Assembly: GCF_008297975.1 (NCBI RefSeq)
Contig: NZ_VLNY01000020.1
Coordinates: 1-62,102 of the forward strand
Length of the DNA stretch: 62,102 nt
Direction of reading: 5' to 3'
DNA from: Antrihabitans cavernicola
GTDB taxonomy: Bacteria; Actinomycetota; Actinomycetes; Mycobacteriales; Mycobacteriaceae
Below the pieces are notes generated by a model. It was not told the DNA's origin. It saw only the letters and a list, made by a program, of their open reading frames with translations, and searched no databases. Positions 43,823-58,800 of the stretch are shown here, piece by piece. The translations under genes and the position numbers were made by a program. The stretch's first letter is position 1. Every line of letters starts with the position of its first letter.

Positions 43823-46800
43823 TCAACTTCGCAGGTTGTCGCGCAGCATCGGGCCGATCACGTCGAGCGCCGCCGGGTTCGCCATGCCGAGATGTCGCTC
43901 GTCCACGCGGGTGTCTTCGATGTCGCCCGAAACGTAGCGTCGCCACGTGTGCGATGGCACGTCGTCACCGGTGTGATCGCGAGCGGCCGTGAAGAACATC
44001 AGATCGCCGACGAACACGCCCGGCCGATAGGTGCGCTGATCCGCTTCCGTGAAGCTCTCGATCATGGCGTCCACCTGCTCCGCCGTCAGCATTCCGGCGG
44101 CCGAAATGCGGTCCCTGATCAACTCGGCGAGTTCCTCCGGTCCGCTGACCTGCGCGTCGTCGGCCAAGTCGAGAAGTTCCCGCCAGCCGCCGAGGGTATC
44201 GCCGACCGCGTCGGAGACGGACGTTGCCTGGCCGGTAGCGGGTGGCTCGTCAGGGAGCGTCAGCTCGGCCGCAGCGTCCATCATCGCCAGCAACGCGACG
44301 CGGTCACCTTCGGCTTGCAGTTGCACGGCCATCGCGTGGGCGATCCGTCCGCCCAGCGACCAGCCGAGTAAGTGATAGGGCCCGTGAGGCTGTACTCGCC
44401 GAATCTCGTCGACGTAGCGCGCGGCGTAGTCCTCGATCGCCAGGTATGCCTGCTCACCCTTGACCACGCGCGGATCCTGCAGGCCGAACAACGGCCTGTC
44501 GTCGTCGAGGTGGCTGATCAATCCGGCGTAGAACCAGGCGAGGCCGCCTGCGGGATGAATGCAGAAGAGCGGCTCGCGGTCGCCCGACGATCGCAGCGGC
44601 GTCAGTACATCGAACGCCGACGCGCCGGCCCGTGCGCCGCCGCCGCTCAGCAGTAGCCCGAGCTCCTCCGGGGTCGATGCCGCGAACAGCCAGTTGTACT
44701 GCACCTCGATGCCGGACGCTGCTCGTAGCCGCGACACCACCGTCATGCCGATCAGCGAGTTGCCACCGAGCTCGAAGAACGAGTCCTTCGAACCCACCTG
44801 GTCGAGATCCAGCACATCGGCGAAGACATCCGCGACCAATCGTGCGTTCTCGGAGGTCGGCGCGACAGCGGTCGGGACGACTCGCTCGGGTCGCGGTAAG
44901 GCGTTGCGATCGAGCTTGCCGTTGGCATTGAGCGGGAACGCGTCGAGTTCGACGAGCGAACCGGGAACCATGTACGACGGGACGCGACGGGCGATCGCCG
45001 CACGAAGGTCGCCGACATCGATTGACGTTCCGGCACTCGGTACGAAGTACCCCACCAGTTCCTGCTGACCGTTCGTGTCGACCTGCACGGTCGCGACAGC
45101 GTTGTCGACGGTCGGCTGGTCGAGCAACGCCGACTCGATCTCGCCGAGTTCGATCCGGAGCCCGCGAACGTGAACCTGGAAGTCGGTCCTGCCCAGGTAC
45201 TCCAGTTCAGGCTTGTCGTCGGCGCGGTTCCAGCGGACTCTGTCGCCGGTTCGGTACATACGCAAGCCGGGCCGCAACGGGTCGGCGACAAACCGCTCCG
45301 ACGTCAGATCGGGTCGGCCGAAATAGCCGCGCGCCAGTTGCGTGCCGCCGAGGTAGAGCTCGCCGGCGACGCCGTCGGGTACCGGCCGCAGCCGGTCGTC
45401 GAGGGCGTAGACGACCACGTTCTGGACGGGAACACCGATCGGCATCACGTCGATGTCCGCGGCGGTGACCGGGTGATTGGTCGCCGTCACGGCGGCTTCG
45501 GTGGGCCCGTACTCGTTGGTGAGCAGCGCGTTGCTGACGGCGAGGAACTTCGCAGCGGTCGTGGTCGGGAGCGGCTCGCCCCCCACGAATACCGTGCGAA
45601 GGGATCGTAGTTTCGCCGCGTCGGCGCCGGCGATCAGCAGGGCGAGCATCGACGCGACGAAATGCGTTGCGGTGACACCGTGCTGCTCGATGGTGTCGGC
45701 GAGGTAGTCGACGTCGCGCTCGCCGCCGGGCGCAGCGATCACGATGCGGGCACCGACTTGGAGCGGCAGCCACAGCTCACGCATCGATGCGTCGAAGGTT
45801 GCCGGGGTCTTGAGCAAAAACACGTCGTCGGCGTCGAGACCGTATTCGGAATGCTTCCACGCCAACTGATTCACGATCGCGCGGTGGCTGACGACGACGC
45901 CCTTCGGCAGGCCGGTCGATCCCGAGGTGAAGAGCACGTATGCCGGGTTGTCAGGATTCAGCGAGCGACGACGATCGGAATCCGTTACGGGAGCGGTTGA
46001 TTCGTTGGACAGGTCGAGCGTGTCCACCGCAACCGTCGGCAGGGTCGTGTGCAGCTGCGACGCGTCCATCGATGTGGTGAGGATGCACATCGGACGCGCA
46101 CTGTCGAGAAGGTGTTGCGTCCGTTCGGCGGGATGATCGATGTCGACGGGCACGTATGCGGCACCGCTCGTGGTGACGGCGTACATAGCGACAAGCAGGT
46201 CGATGGAGCGTCGCATCGCGATCGCGACAGTAGATTCGGCACCGACGCCATCGGCGATCAACCTGCGCGCCAACGCATTCACGCGGGCAGCCAGCTCTGA
46301 GTAGGTGAGCTGCTGCTCGCCGAAGACCAGGGCGATCCCGGAAGGAGTTGCCGCGACCTGCCTTTCGAACTCGGACACCAGGGTGGCACCGTCGTTGCCC
46401 GCGCGCTCGGTACGGTTTCGGTAGGCGAGTCGGTGGCGTTCGTCGTCGTCCATCAGGTCGACATCGCCGACGCTGGTGTCCAGCGCCGTCACCATGGCTT
46501 CCAGGACGAGGAGGTAGCGCTGCGACAGTTGCCGCATCGAGTCGTGGTCGAACAGATCCGTGGCGTAGGTGAGCTCGACCCTGATGCCTGCATCGAGTTC
46601 GGCCATTGTGACTGTGAGGTCGAATCGCGCATGCGCGGCAGCGGATTCGATCGGCTCGACTGTCAGACCGGGCAGCACGAATTCGGTCCGCTCGAAGTTC
46701 TGGAACGTCAACATCACCTGGAACAGCGTCGAGTACGCCGTGGACCGAACGGGATCGAGTACCTCGACCAGACGCTCGAAGGGCATGTCGCTGTTGGAGA

Positions 46801-49800
46801 ATGCCGAAAGGTCGTTCTCGCGCACCTGGTCGAGCACGGCAGCGAACGACTGGCCACCGTCGACTCGCGTTCGCAACACGAGCGTGTTGACGAACATGCC
46901 GATCAGCCGATCCAGTGCGACGTCACCGCGACCCGCGACGGGAGTACCGATTGCGATGTCGCCGGTGCCGGACAGCCGTGACAGCAACACGGCAAGCGCG
47001 GTGTGCACCACCATGAACATCGACGCGTCGTTGGCATCAGCCAGCGCTGCAAGGCGCCGCTGCAACGCCGCGTCGATTGTGAAGTCGTATCGACCGCCGC
47101 GCATCGATGCGACGGCCGGACGGGTGCGATCGGTCGGCAGTCGAAGCAGATCGGGTAGCTCGGCAAGCTGCGCCGACCAGTAGGCGATCTGCTGCGCCAT
47201 CAGCGAGTCGGGATCGTCGGCGGATCCCAGGGTCTCGCGCTGCCAGATCGCGAAGTCCGCGTACTGCACCGGAAGCGGTGCCCAGGTGGGCGCGCTGCCC
47301 GCTGACCGAGATGTGTACGCGGCCATGACTTCCTGCCCAAGCGGGCCGAGCGAGAAGCCGTCGGCCGCGATGTGGTGCACAACCACAGCGAGGACGTATT
47401 CCGTGGCTCCTGTGCGGAACAGGCGAATCCGAACTGGGACTTCGGTGGTCGCGTCGAATCCCGCGCCGGTGACATCCGCAATGTCCGCCATCGCTGCCGG
47501 TGTTGCGGTGAGGCGCCCCACGACACGGTCGACGGGTTCGATCACCTGCGCGGGAACCCCGTCGAATTCTGGGTAGCGCGTGCGCAGGGCCTCGTGGCGT
47601 TCCACCACGTCTCGGATCGCGCTGTCGAGCGCATCGACGTCCAGGTCGCCGGTCAGTCGCATGGCGAGCGCGACGTTGTAGGCGGCAGACGACGGGTCCA
47701 GCTGATTGAGGATCCACATTCGCTGCTGCGCCATCGACAGCGGAATGCGCGCCGGACGCGTTTGCGGCACCAGCGGAAGACGCGCGCTGCACTCGAAAGT
47801 AGCTGTGCGAACAGCCAGTTCGGCGACCGTCGGTGCCTCGAACAGATCTCGGACGGCCACGCTGACGCCGAGCGCGGCAGTAACCCTGGAGGTGGCACGG
47901 GTCGCCGACAGCGAGTTGCCGCCGAGGTCGAAGAACGAGTCGTGTGCACCGACCGTCGCGACACCGAGAACATCGCCGAAGACCGCGGCGATGGCGATCT
48001 CGTTCGGCGTCTCGGGTGCCCGGAACTCGGTGCTGGACTGGAATACCGGCGCAGGCAGGGCCCGGCGATCGACCTTGCCCGCCGGGGTCAACGGCAGCGC
48101 ATCCAAAACGGTGATCGAGGCCGGCACCATGTGCGACGGCAGTGTGTCCGCAACGAATGCGGTCAAGTCGTCGGGCACCAGCGCCTGATCACGCATGGGA
48201 CTGACATAGGAGGCGAGTGACATCGCACCGTCCCTGGTGTGCGCAATCGTGATGGCGAACTCGACACCGGGGTGAGCGGTCAACGCCGAGTCGATTTCGC
48301 CGAGCTCGATACGGAAGCCGCGCATCTTCACCTGGAAGTCGGCTCGGCCGATGTACTCGATGCGGCCGGCGTCGGTCCACCGCACGACGTCTCCGGTCCG
48401 ATACATCCGATCACTCACTGCCCCATACGGATCCGCTACGAACCGCTCGGCGGTCAAGGTCGGTCGTCGGTGATAGCCGCGGGCCAACGCAATACCCGCG
48501 AGGTAGTGCTCGCCCGCTACCCCTACCGGCACAGGGCGCAGCTGCCGATCGAGAATCAGCGAGCGCATACCTCTGATCGGACCGCCGAGCGTCACCCGCT
48601 CGCCCGCCCGCAGCGGAGCGCCGAGGTTGCTGACGATCGTCGTTTCGGTGGGACCGTAGCCGTTGTAGAAATCGCGGCCATCGGCGATCCATCGGGCAGC
48701 CACCTCCGCCGGTAGGGCTTCACCACCGGTGACGAGCACGCGTAGTTCCGGCAGGTCCGCCGATCCGATCGAGGCCAGAGCGGCGGTTGTGACGAAGGCA
48801 TGCGTCACCCGTTCACGCTCGAGCAGCGCTGCCAGCTCGTCGCCGCCGTAGATGTCGGCAGGCGCAATCACCAGTGTTGCCCCCGCGCAGAGGCCCATCA
48901 GGTATTCCATGAAGGACGCGTCGAAGCTGGGCGAAGCGAAATGCAGCACCCGCGAGTGCGCCGTCACCGAGTACCGATCACGTTGTTCCGCAGCAAAGTT
49001 CGCCAAACCGGCGTGCGTCACCGACACACCCTTCGGCGTACCCGTCGATCCTGACGTGTAGATCAGGTAGGCGGTGTCGGCAGCGCCCAGCGTGGCGACC
49101 CGATCGGCATCGGTCACCACGTCGGCCGACTTGCTCGCCAGTTCGATATCGAGTTCATCGCCGATCGCGAGCACGGCAATGTCGTAGTCGATTGCGTCCG
49201 ACTGGTTTGTCAGCAGCAGTACAGCGCCCGAGTCGGCGAGCATGTGCGCAATACGCTCCCGTGGGAACTTCAGGTCGACAGGAACGGCAACGCCGCCTGC
49301 CTTGGTCACAGCCCACAGTGCGACGACGGATTCGACGGATCGTGAAATGCCGATGGCTACAGCGGTTTCGGGCCCAACGCCTCGGTCGATCAGCACCCGC
49401 GCGAGCTGCGACGAGGTGGAGTCGAGTTCGCCGTAAGACACCTCGGAGCCGCGATAGGTCAACGCGGTCGCATCGGGGTCGAGCGCTGTCGCCGCCGCGA
49501 TCAGCTCCGGCAGCGTCTGTGCCGGTTCCGCGGCACCACCGGTGCGTCCGAGCAGGTCGGCGCGCTCGGCTGCATCGAGCAGATCGATGTCGCCGGCTGG
49601 GCGGGTGGTGTCTGCCGTGATCTGCTCGAGCACCCGCACCAGCTGTCGGCCGAACCGCTCGACCGTCGTGCGCTCGAAGAGATCGCTGGCGTAGGTGATC
49701 GACGCGGCGAGTCCGCCCGCGGTTCGCGTAAAGCCGAACTGCAGGTCGAATTTCGCTATCTGCGTATCGATCTCGAGCGCGCCGGCCTGCAGGTCACCGA

Positions 49801-52800
49801 GTTCGAGAGAGATGCCGTCAGCATCCTGGAACACGAGTGCAACTTGGAACAGCGGATGCCGCGATGCCGATCGCTCCGGGCTGATGATGTCGACCAGTCG
49901 CTCGAACGGCAGATCGGCGTGGCCGAACGCGTCGATGTCGGTGGCACTGACCTGATCGATCAAGGCGGCGATCGAGCTGCGGGGATCCATGACGGTGCGC
50001 AGGACCAGGGTATTGACGAACATCCCCACGAGATGGTCGAGCGCGGCGTCGCCACGGCCTGCGATCGGCGTGCCGATTGCGACGTCGTCGGATCCGGCTA
50101 CCTGCGCGAGCAGTACCGCGAGAGCCGTGTGCAGCATCATGAACGGCGTTGCCCCGTGCACACGAGCGGTCGCGTCCACGGCCCTGGCGACAGCGTCGGG
50201 AATCGCGAAGTCCACCCGTCCGCCGCGGTACGACTGGGCGGCGGGACGCGGCGCATCGGTGGGCAGATTCGTTTCGGCAGGCAGTGCCGCCAGCGCAGTG
50301 GTCCAGTAGTCGACCTGTTGCGACACAACCGAAGTGGGGTCGCTCTCCGAGCCGAGTACCTCGTGCTGCCATTGACTGTAGTCGGCGTACTGCACAGCCA
50401 ACGGCGCCCACGCAGGAGCGTCACCCTGCGATCGTGCCGCGTAGGCGACCATGATGTCGCGCGACAGCGGCCCCATCGAGAACGCATCGCCGCTGATGTG
50501 GTGGATCACGACGACCAGAACGTGTTCGGTACCACTCAGCTCGAGCAGACCGATGCTCAACGGCACCTGCGCGGCAACATCGAACGGTGTTGCCGCGATG
50601 GCATTCACACGGTCGCTCAGCCGACCTCGGTCGATCGGCTGCGGAGCCAGCGCCAACGTCGCGACGACGTCGGCTGCCGGAACGACGAATTGAACTGCGA
50701 CACCGTCGCGTTCGGGGTACACCGTCCGCAGCGCCTCGTGGCGATCGACCACATCGGCGATCGCGTGTCGCAGAGCAGCAACGTCCAACGCGCCGGTCAG
50801 GCGGATTGCGATCGGAATGTTGTATGCCGACGAGCCGGGCTCGTAACGGTTGAGGAACCACATCCGCTGTTGTGCGAGCGAGAGCGGAATCTGCTCCGGC
50901 CGCGCCCGTTTGCGCAGTACGACTCGATTGCCCTGGCCCGCATGTAATTCGACCCGTGCTGCTAGGGCATACACAGTGGGCGCCTCGAACAGCGTTCGTA
51001 CGGCGACGGTGGTGTCGAGCGCCGCTGCGAGACGCGAAACCATCTGTGTCGCAATCAGGCTGTTGCCGCCGAGGGCGAAGAAGTCGTCGTCCGCACCGAC
51101 CCGCTCGATCCCGAGGACTTCGGCGAAGATGCCCGCAACGATTTCTTCGATCGGCGTCGACGGCGTGCGGAACGTCTTCGCCTCGAACACCGGATCCGGC
51201 AACGCTTTGCGATCCAACTTACCCGACGAGTTCAGCGGTAGCTCGTCCAGCACAACGATTGCCGACGGCAGCATATAGCTGGGGAGACGGTCGCCAACAG
51301 TGGACTTCAGACTCACGATGTCGACCGTCTTCGCTGCAGCAGGAACGACATACGCAACCAACTGTTGACCCGTAACGGTCTCGGTGACCAGCGCCACGGC
51401 CTGGCTGACCGTGTCATCGGCCAACAGTGCTGTCTCGATCTCACCCAGTTCGATGCGCTGGCCGCGGAACTTCACCTGGAAGTCGGTACGGCCGATGTAA
51501 TCCAGTACTCCTTGGTTCGTCCAGCGCACCAGATCACCCGTGCGATACAGACGTCCGCTACCGAACGGGTTGGCCACGAAGCGATCGGCCGTCAGATCTG
51601 GCCGCGATACATAACCGCGGGCCAATTGCCTTCCTGCCAAGTACAGCTCACCCGCGACTCCCACCGGCACCGGGCGCAATCTGGCGTCGAGGACATACGC
51701 CGCAACGTTCCACTCCGGCACGCCGATCGGCACACTGCCTGTATCCGATTCGCTGGATTGCCACGATGTGACACTGACAGCGGCTTCCGTCGGTCCGTAC
51801 AGGTTGTGCAGGCCGGCCGTCGCAAGCGCCCGGAACGCCCGCGCAGTCTCGATCGGCAGCGCTTCGCCGATCACGAACACGTGCCGCAGAGTGTCGCACT
51901 GCTGCGCGGTCGCAGGACTGGTGAAGACCGTAAGCATCGACGGCACGAAATCGGTGATGGTGACGTGATGTTCGGCAATTGCGGCAGAGACGTACGCCGC
52001 ATCGCGGTGACCGTCGGGTGTCGCAACGACCAGACGCGCGCCGGTGATCAGCGGTAGGAAATAGCCCCACAGCGAAACGTCGAAGGTGGTGGCGGTCTTC
52101 TGGAAGTACACATCCGTACTGTCGACGCCGTAGCGGTCGACCATCCACAGCATCTGATTGACGATCGCGGCATGCGTGACCGCCACACCCTTCGGCCGAC
52201 CGGTCGAACCCGATGTGAAGATCACGTAGGCGGTGTTTCCGGCGGCTAGGTGCGCCGAACGTTCTTCGGGGGCAATCGGATCCGCAGCCAGATCATCGAG
52301 ATCGATGATGTCGACGGCCAGTGTCGGCGTCGTGCCGGTTGTTACGAATCCGTCCGCCGAGCTGGTGAGCACGCATACCGGGGCCGCGGTCTCGAGAATA
52401 TAGCCGATCCGCTCGATCGGGTGATCGGGGTCGACGGGGACGAACGCGCCACCGGCCGCGACCACGGCATGCAAGCTGACCACCAAATCCAGTGAGCGTC
52501 GCATGGCCACCGTAACCAACGATTCGGGACCGACACCGTCCGCGATCAACCGTCGCGCAAGGCGATTCACTCGACCGTCGAACTCGGCGAAGGTCAGCTC
52601 GGCACCGTCGAAGCTGACTGCGACAGCGCCCGGGTCTCGTTGCATTCCCACGGCCGTCAATTCGGCAAGGGTCATATTGGGAACGCTGTGATCGGTTGCG
52701 TTCCACTCGCTGACGATTCGCTCGCGCTCCGCAGCGGCCAGCAGGTCGATATCGCCGACCGCGGTTGACGGATCTGTGACGATTCCGCTGAGTAGTGCAG

Positions 52801-55800
52801 TGAGTCGATTACCGAATTCGACCACTGTGGTTTCGTCGAACAAATCGGTGGCATAGGTGAATTGCGCATCGATGCCAGCCGAACTGCCACGCTCGTCACG
52901 CCGTTCCGCGATGGCAAGCTGCACATCGAACTGCGCGATATGTGTGTCGGCGTTCAGTCCGGTGACGACGAGGCCGGGCAACGCGAAGTCGGCTCGCTCC
53001 ATGTTCTGGAGGGTGAGGCTCACCTGGAACAAGGGATGGCGGGCAGTCGAGCGAGTCGGATTCAATACCTCGACCAGCCGCTCGAACGGCACGTCTGCGT
53101 TCGCGAACGCTTCGAGATCACCCTCGCGAACGGTTGCCAACAAATCGGTGAAAGGTGTTGCGTTGTCGATGCGAGTCCGCAGCACCAGCGTGTTGACGAA
53201 CATCCCCACGAGGCCGTCAAGCGCCTCTTCGCCACGGCCCGCGACAGGGGTACCGATTGCGATGTCCTCGGCGCTGGACAGTCGAGCAAGCAGAACCGCC
53301 AGTGCTGCATGCAGGATCATGAACAGCGTCGAATGCTGTTCGTTGGCAAGCTGGTTCAATCGATTGTGCATATCGGCGTCGATCGTGAAGGACGTGGTCG
53401 CGCCGGCAAACGACTGCACGGCAGGCCGTGGCCGGTCCGTAGGTAGGTCGATCTGATCCGGCAAGCCAGCCAGCGTGGTGCGCCAGTACGCCAACTGACG
53501 GGATGTCACCGAGTTGGGATCGTCTTCGGAACCCAGTACTGCACGCTGCCACAGGGCAAAGTCCGCGTATTGCACCGGCAACGGCGACCACGACGGCGAC
53601 TCGTCTGTTGCGCGAGCTCGATATGCCGTCATCAAATCCTGCGCCAGCGGTCCCATCGAGTAACCGTCGGCGACGATGTGGTGCACGACCACCGCCAGCA
53701 CATGGTCGGCCGGCGAGATCCGGAGCAGGTTCATCCGAACCGGAACGTCAGCGGTCACATCGAACGGGGCGGCAACAAGTTCGAAGATTCTGGCCGAAAG
53801 ATCCTCCTCTGCAACCTGTTCCGGAGTCAGGTCCGGACGTGATGCCACCTCGATCACCTGAACCGGACCGTCTACGGTCTCCGGATACACGGTCCGCAGC
53901 GATTCGTGTCGTGCGAGCACGTCGGCTGCTGCGGCCGCGAACACGTCCGCATCGAACACGCCGACCATGCGGATTGCCATCGGAACGTTGTAGGCGGCGG
54001 AATCTGGTTCGAATCGGTTGAGGAACCACATGCGTTGCTGCGCAAGCGAGAGCGGCACCCGGTCCGGACGCGGCTGCGGCACCAATGGTGTGCGCGCGCC
54101 GCCACCTGCGAGCGATTGTGCGCGCGTTGCAAGCGCAGCAACGGTCGATGCTTCGAAGACGACCCGAACACCGATCTCGGTATCGAGCGCGGCCCCGAGT
54201 CGCGCAACCACCTGGGTCGCAAGCAGGGAGTTGCCGCCCAATTCGAAGAAGTCGTCGGTGGTGCCCACGCGGTCGACACCGAGGACACCGGAAAAGACAG
54301 CGGCAACCGCTCGCTCCGCATCGGTAGTCGGCGGTCGATGCTTGCGTGGTCCGAAAGACGGTTCCGGCAACGCTTTCCGATCGAGCTTGCCCGAGGCATT
54401 CAGCGGCAATGCGTCGAGAACAACAAAGGCGGTGGGCACCATGTATGAGGGCAATCGTTTGCCGAGCCCCTCACGAACACGCGCCACCACAATCGACTTA
54501 TCCACCTCCGCAACCAGATACGCGACGAGCTGGTCGCCACGTCGTGTATCTTGTCGAACGACAGCGACGGCCTCGTTGATCGAATCTTGCTGTACGAGTG
54601 CGGTTTCGATTTCACCGAGTTCGATCCGCAGGCCACGCAACTTCACCTGGAAATCGGTGCGGCCGATGTAATTCAACTCGCCCCGCGAGTTCCACGACAC
54701 CAGATCACCCGTGCGATACATCCGCGCACCAGGCTCTCCGTACGGGTTCGCCACGAACCGATCCGACGTCAGGTCCGGGCGCCCGACATAGCCGCGCGCC
54801 AACTGGACACCCGCAAGGTAGAGCTCACCCGCGACACCGACCGGGACCGGACGCAACCGACCGTCGAGGACGAACAGCTCGGTGTTGAACACCGGCGCAC
54901 CGATCGACACCGACGCGATATCGGCATCGACCACCTCGTGGAACGTCACGTCGACCGCAGCCTCGGTCGGGCCGTACAAATTGTGCAGTCGAGCACCCGT
55001 CGCGGCACGCAACTGCTGCGCCGTCTTCCCCGGCAACGCCTCACCCGACGCAAACACCTGCCGCAACGACGTGCACTCCCTCACACCGGCGGTGACATCC
55101 CCCGTCGCTCCGCTCGCCCCGGCAGCAACGAACACCGCCAACATCGACGGCACGAAATGCGCCGTCGTCACGTTCTCGCTACGAATGATGTCGACCAGAT
55201 ACGCCGGATCACGATGACCATCCGGGCGCGCCACCACCAACCGGGCACCGGTCTGCAACGGCCAGAAGAACTCCCACACCGACACATCGAACGTCGCCGG
55301 CGTCTTCTGCAACACCACATCGGATTCGGTGAGTGGGTATGCGGACTGCATCCACACCAAACGGTTCACGATCGCACCATGGGAGACCGCAACACCCTTC
55401 GGGCGCCCCGTCGAGCCCGACGTGAAAATCACATACGCCGTGTTGCTCGAATCCAGTGTCGAGGTCCGCTCACCGTCGGCAATTGGCGCATCCGAGAAAG
55501 CCTCGAGATTCAGTGTGTCGATCGCGACCGTGCGGGCCGACGACTCGAATTCGTAACCACTCGTCGTCAGCACCGCCACCGGTTGCGCCGTCTCCAGGAT
55601 GTAGTCGATGCGTTCCGCCGGGTGATCCGGGTCCAGCGGCACATACCCGCCACCGGCCACCGATACCGCATACATGCCTACGACCAAATCCAGCGAGCGG
55701 CGCATACCCAGAGCCACCAGCGATTCCGGACCCACACCCTCGGCAATCAACCACCGAGCAAGGCGATGCACCCGCGACGCGAACTCGCCATACGTCAGCT

Positions 55801-58800
55801 GCTCACCCTCGAACGACACCGCCACCGCACCCGGCGTCGCGGACGCTTGCGCCTCGAACAACGACACCAACGTCGCCGACGAATCCACCACCTGTGCGGT
55901 GTCGTTGAAACCGGACAACACCAACGACCGCTCGGCAACATCGAGCAACTCGATATCACCCACCGCCGCATCCGGTGCCGCGATCATCGCCGACAACACC
56001 CGAATCAGGCGGTCCGCGATCAACCGCACCGACTCTTCATCCAACAAATCCCGCAAGAACCCAGCCCGCACCGACAGGGTGGCCGCCAACGACACGATCA
56101 AACTCAACGGATAATGCGTCGCATCCGCCGCATCGATACCCGTGATCGACATCCCATCGATCGACGCCGCCTGCGACGCAATACCCGCAGCATCGACCGG
56201 GTACGACTCGAACACCACCAACGTGTCGAACAACCCGGACACCCCGGCCGCGGCCTGAATATCGGCCAACCCCACATAGTGGTGATCCAACAGATCCGCC
56301 TGCTCACCCTGAACCCGGGTCAGCAACTCCTCGACCGACTCCGCCGGATCGACCCGCACCCGTACCGGCACCGTGTTGATGAACAACCCGACCATCGACT
56401 CCACACCGGAAAGGCCCGCGGGCCGACCCGACACCGTCGTACCGAACACCACATCATCCACACCCACCAAGCGCGACAACAACACACCCCACCCGGCCTG
56501 CAACACGGTGTTCACCGTGACCCCGACCCGCGCCGCCAACACCGACAACCGAGCAGTCCGCGCCTCGTCCAACTCGAAAATCAACTCACCCGCCAACGCC
56601 GTCACGACCCGGCCCGGCTCAGCCGGCGCCAGCAGAGTCGGTTCTACGACACCGTCGAGGGCAGCGCGCCACTCTGCTAGGGAAGCATCTGTGTCCTGCA
56701 ACGCAATCCACTCGAGATAGCTGCGATAGGACAGTGCTGCCGGAATCGCGGTCCGATCGTTGCGGACGACGTACAAGGTCAACAGTTCTTGCAGAACCAG
56801 CGGCATCGACCAGCCGTCGAGAATGATGTGATGGTTCGTCACCACCAGCTTCCACGCATCGGAATCGATGCGCACCAACGTGAACCGGATCAAAGGCGGA
56901 TCGGTGAGATCGAATCGAGCTGCGCGGTCGTCGGCAACGATCGCGGCGCATTCGTCGGCGCGATCGGCGTCCGGGTTGCTCGTCAGATCGACGTCTCGCC
57001 AGGGTGCGCGCGTTGCGTCGAGCACGACTTGTACTGCGCTGCCCGATTCGCCCCGCACAAACGCTGTGCGCAGGGCGGCGTGGCGGGCAATCATGCCGTC
57101 GGCGGCGGCGCGCAGACGTTCGGAGTCCACCGAACCGTTGAGCGACAACACGATCTGCGAGGTGTAGACGTCGACCGACTCTGCAGCAAGGTTCGCGTGG
57201 AACAGCAGCCCGCTTTGCAGCGGTGACAACGGCCAGGCGTCGACAAGCGCTGGGTAGTGAGCCTCCCAGGTATCGATGTCTGACTGTGGGACACCCGCAG
57301 CGAACAGGTCCGACGGCGTCCGACCACCCGCCCCAGCCGTCTTCGCATGCGCGACTACCGCGGCCAAGGCATCGGTCCACCGCGTGGCGAACTGGTCGAC
57401 GTCACCCCGTTCGAGCAGAGTCTCCGGGTAGCCGAGATTGGCAACCAGCTTGCCCTGCAACACGATCGCGTTGATATCGATGACCGCCATGGCAGGCATG
57501 TCGGCGTCGGGGATGACCTCGAGCTCACCGAGATCATCCGCCGGCATCCAACCGAATCCCGCGAGTTCCTCGGGGATGTCGGTAGTCGAGACCTGCCCGA
57601 GGTAGTTGAAACTGACCTGGCCGGGCATCTCTGTCGGAAGACTGCTGGCCGGATCGAGGTATCGCAGCATGCCGTAGCCGATGCCCTTGTCCGGCAACGC
57701 AAGTATCTGTTCCTTGACTGCCTTGATCGCCGACCCCATCGCAGGACCACCGGCAAGAGCATCATCGACATCGATGCCACCCAGATCCAGGCGCACCGGG
57801 AAGATCGCCGTGAACCACCCCACCGTACGAGACAGATCGGCGCCCGGCACGACCTCCTCTTCACGGCCATGCCCCTCGAGACGAATCAGCGACGACGCCT
57901 CACTCACACCACGACGCCTGCGCCATGACGTCAACGCCAGAGCGAGAGCCGTAAGCATGGCGTCGGTGGCACCGCCGTGGAACAACTCGGGGACCGTGGT
58001 CAGCAGATCCGCCGTTGTCTCGGCGGACAGTTCGAGTCGCACGTTGCGAACGGTGGTCGCAACGTCGACGGCTGGATCAAGGGCCCTGGTGCCGAGCAGC
58101 GGATCAGGACCGTCGATGATCTCCTGCCACATCGGAAGTTCCGCTGCTCGATCGGCAACCAGCTCGGTCAGTGCCGTCGACCAGCGGCGCATCGACGTGG
58201 ACGGCTCCGCCAACAACGGAACGCGTCCCGCGGAGATCTGGGCCCAGGCGGAGACGAAGTCGGGCAGCAGGATTCGCCACGACACACCGTCCACCGCGAG
58301 GTGATGGGCCGCGACGATCAGCCGACCCGATCGGCGCAATGCCTTGTCGGTGGCTATCGGATTCAGCCACACGAACTGCACCACAACACCTGACGCCGGA
58401 TCCAGCCGACTCAAGGCCGAATCGAGCTCTCGGGTAGCAAGATTCGTCAGCGACTCCGCGTCGAGGCCGGCGTCGAAAGGGACGTGGGAGACCAGAGCGT
58501 CGACGTCGATCGCACCCACTGGCAGCACGTCGAGATGTAGCCCATCGTCATCGGTGAACAGCCGCGATCGCAGCATGTCGTGCCGATCGACGACCGCGGT
58601 CAGGGTGTTCACGACGCCGGCTCGATCGATCTCCATGGGAAGTTCGATGGTGATGGTCTGGTTGAACCGGTCGTAGCTGCCGCCTCGCTCGGCCATGAAT
58701 CGAACGACCGGCGGCAACGGCATGTCGCCCACTCCACCGCCGCGCAGCTCCTCCAGCACCACGGGAGCCGCTGCCTTCGCCGTCGCTGCGATCGCCGCCA

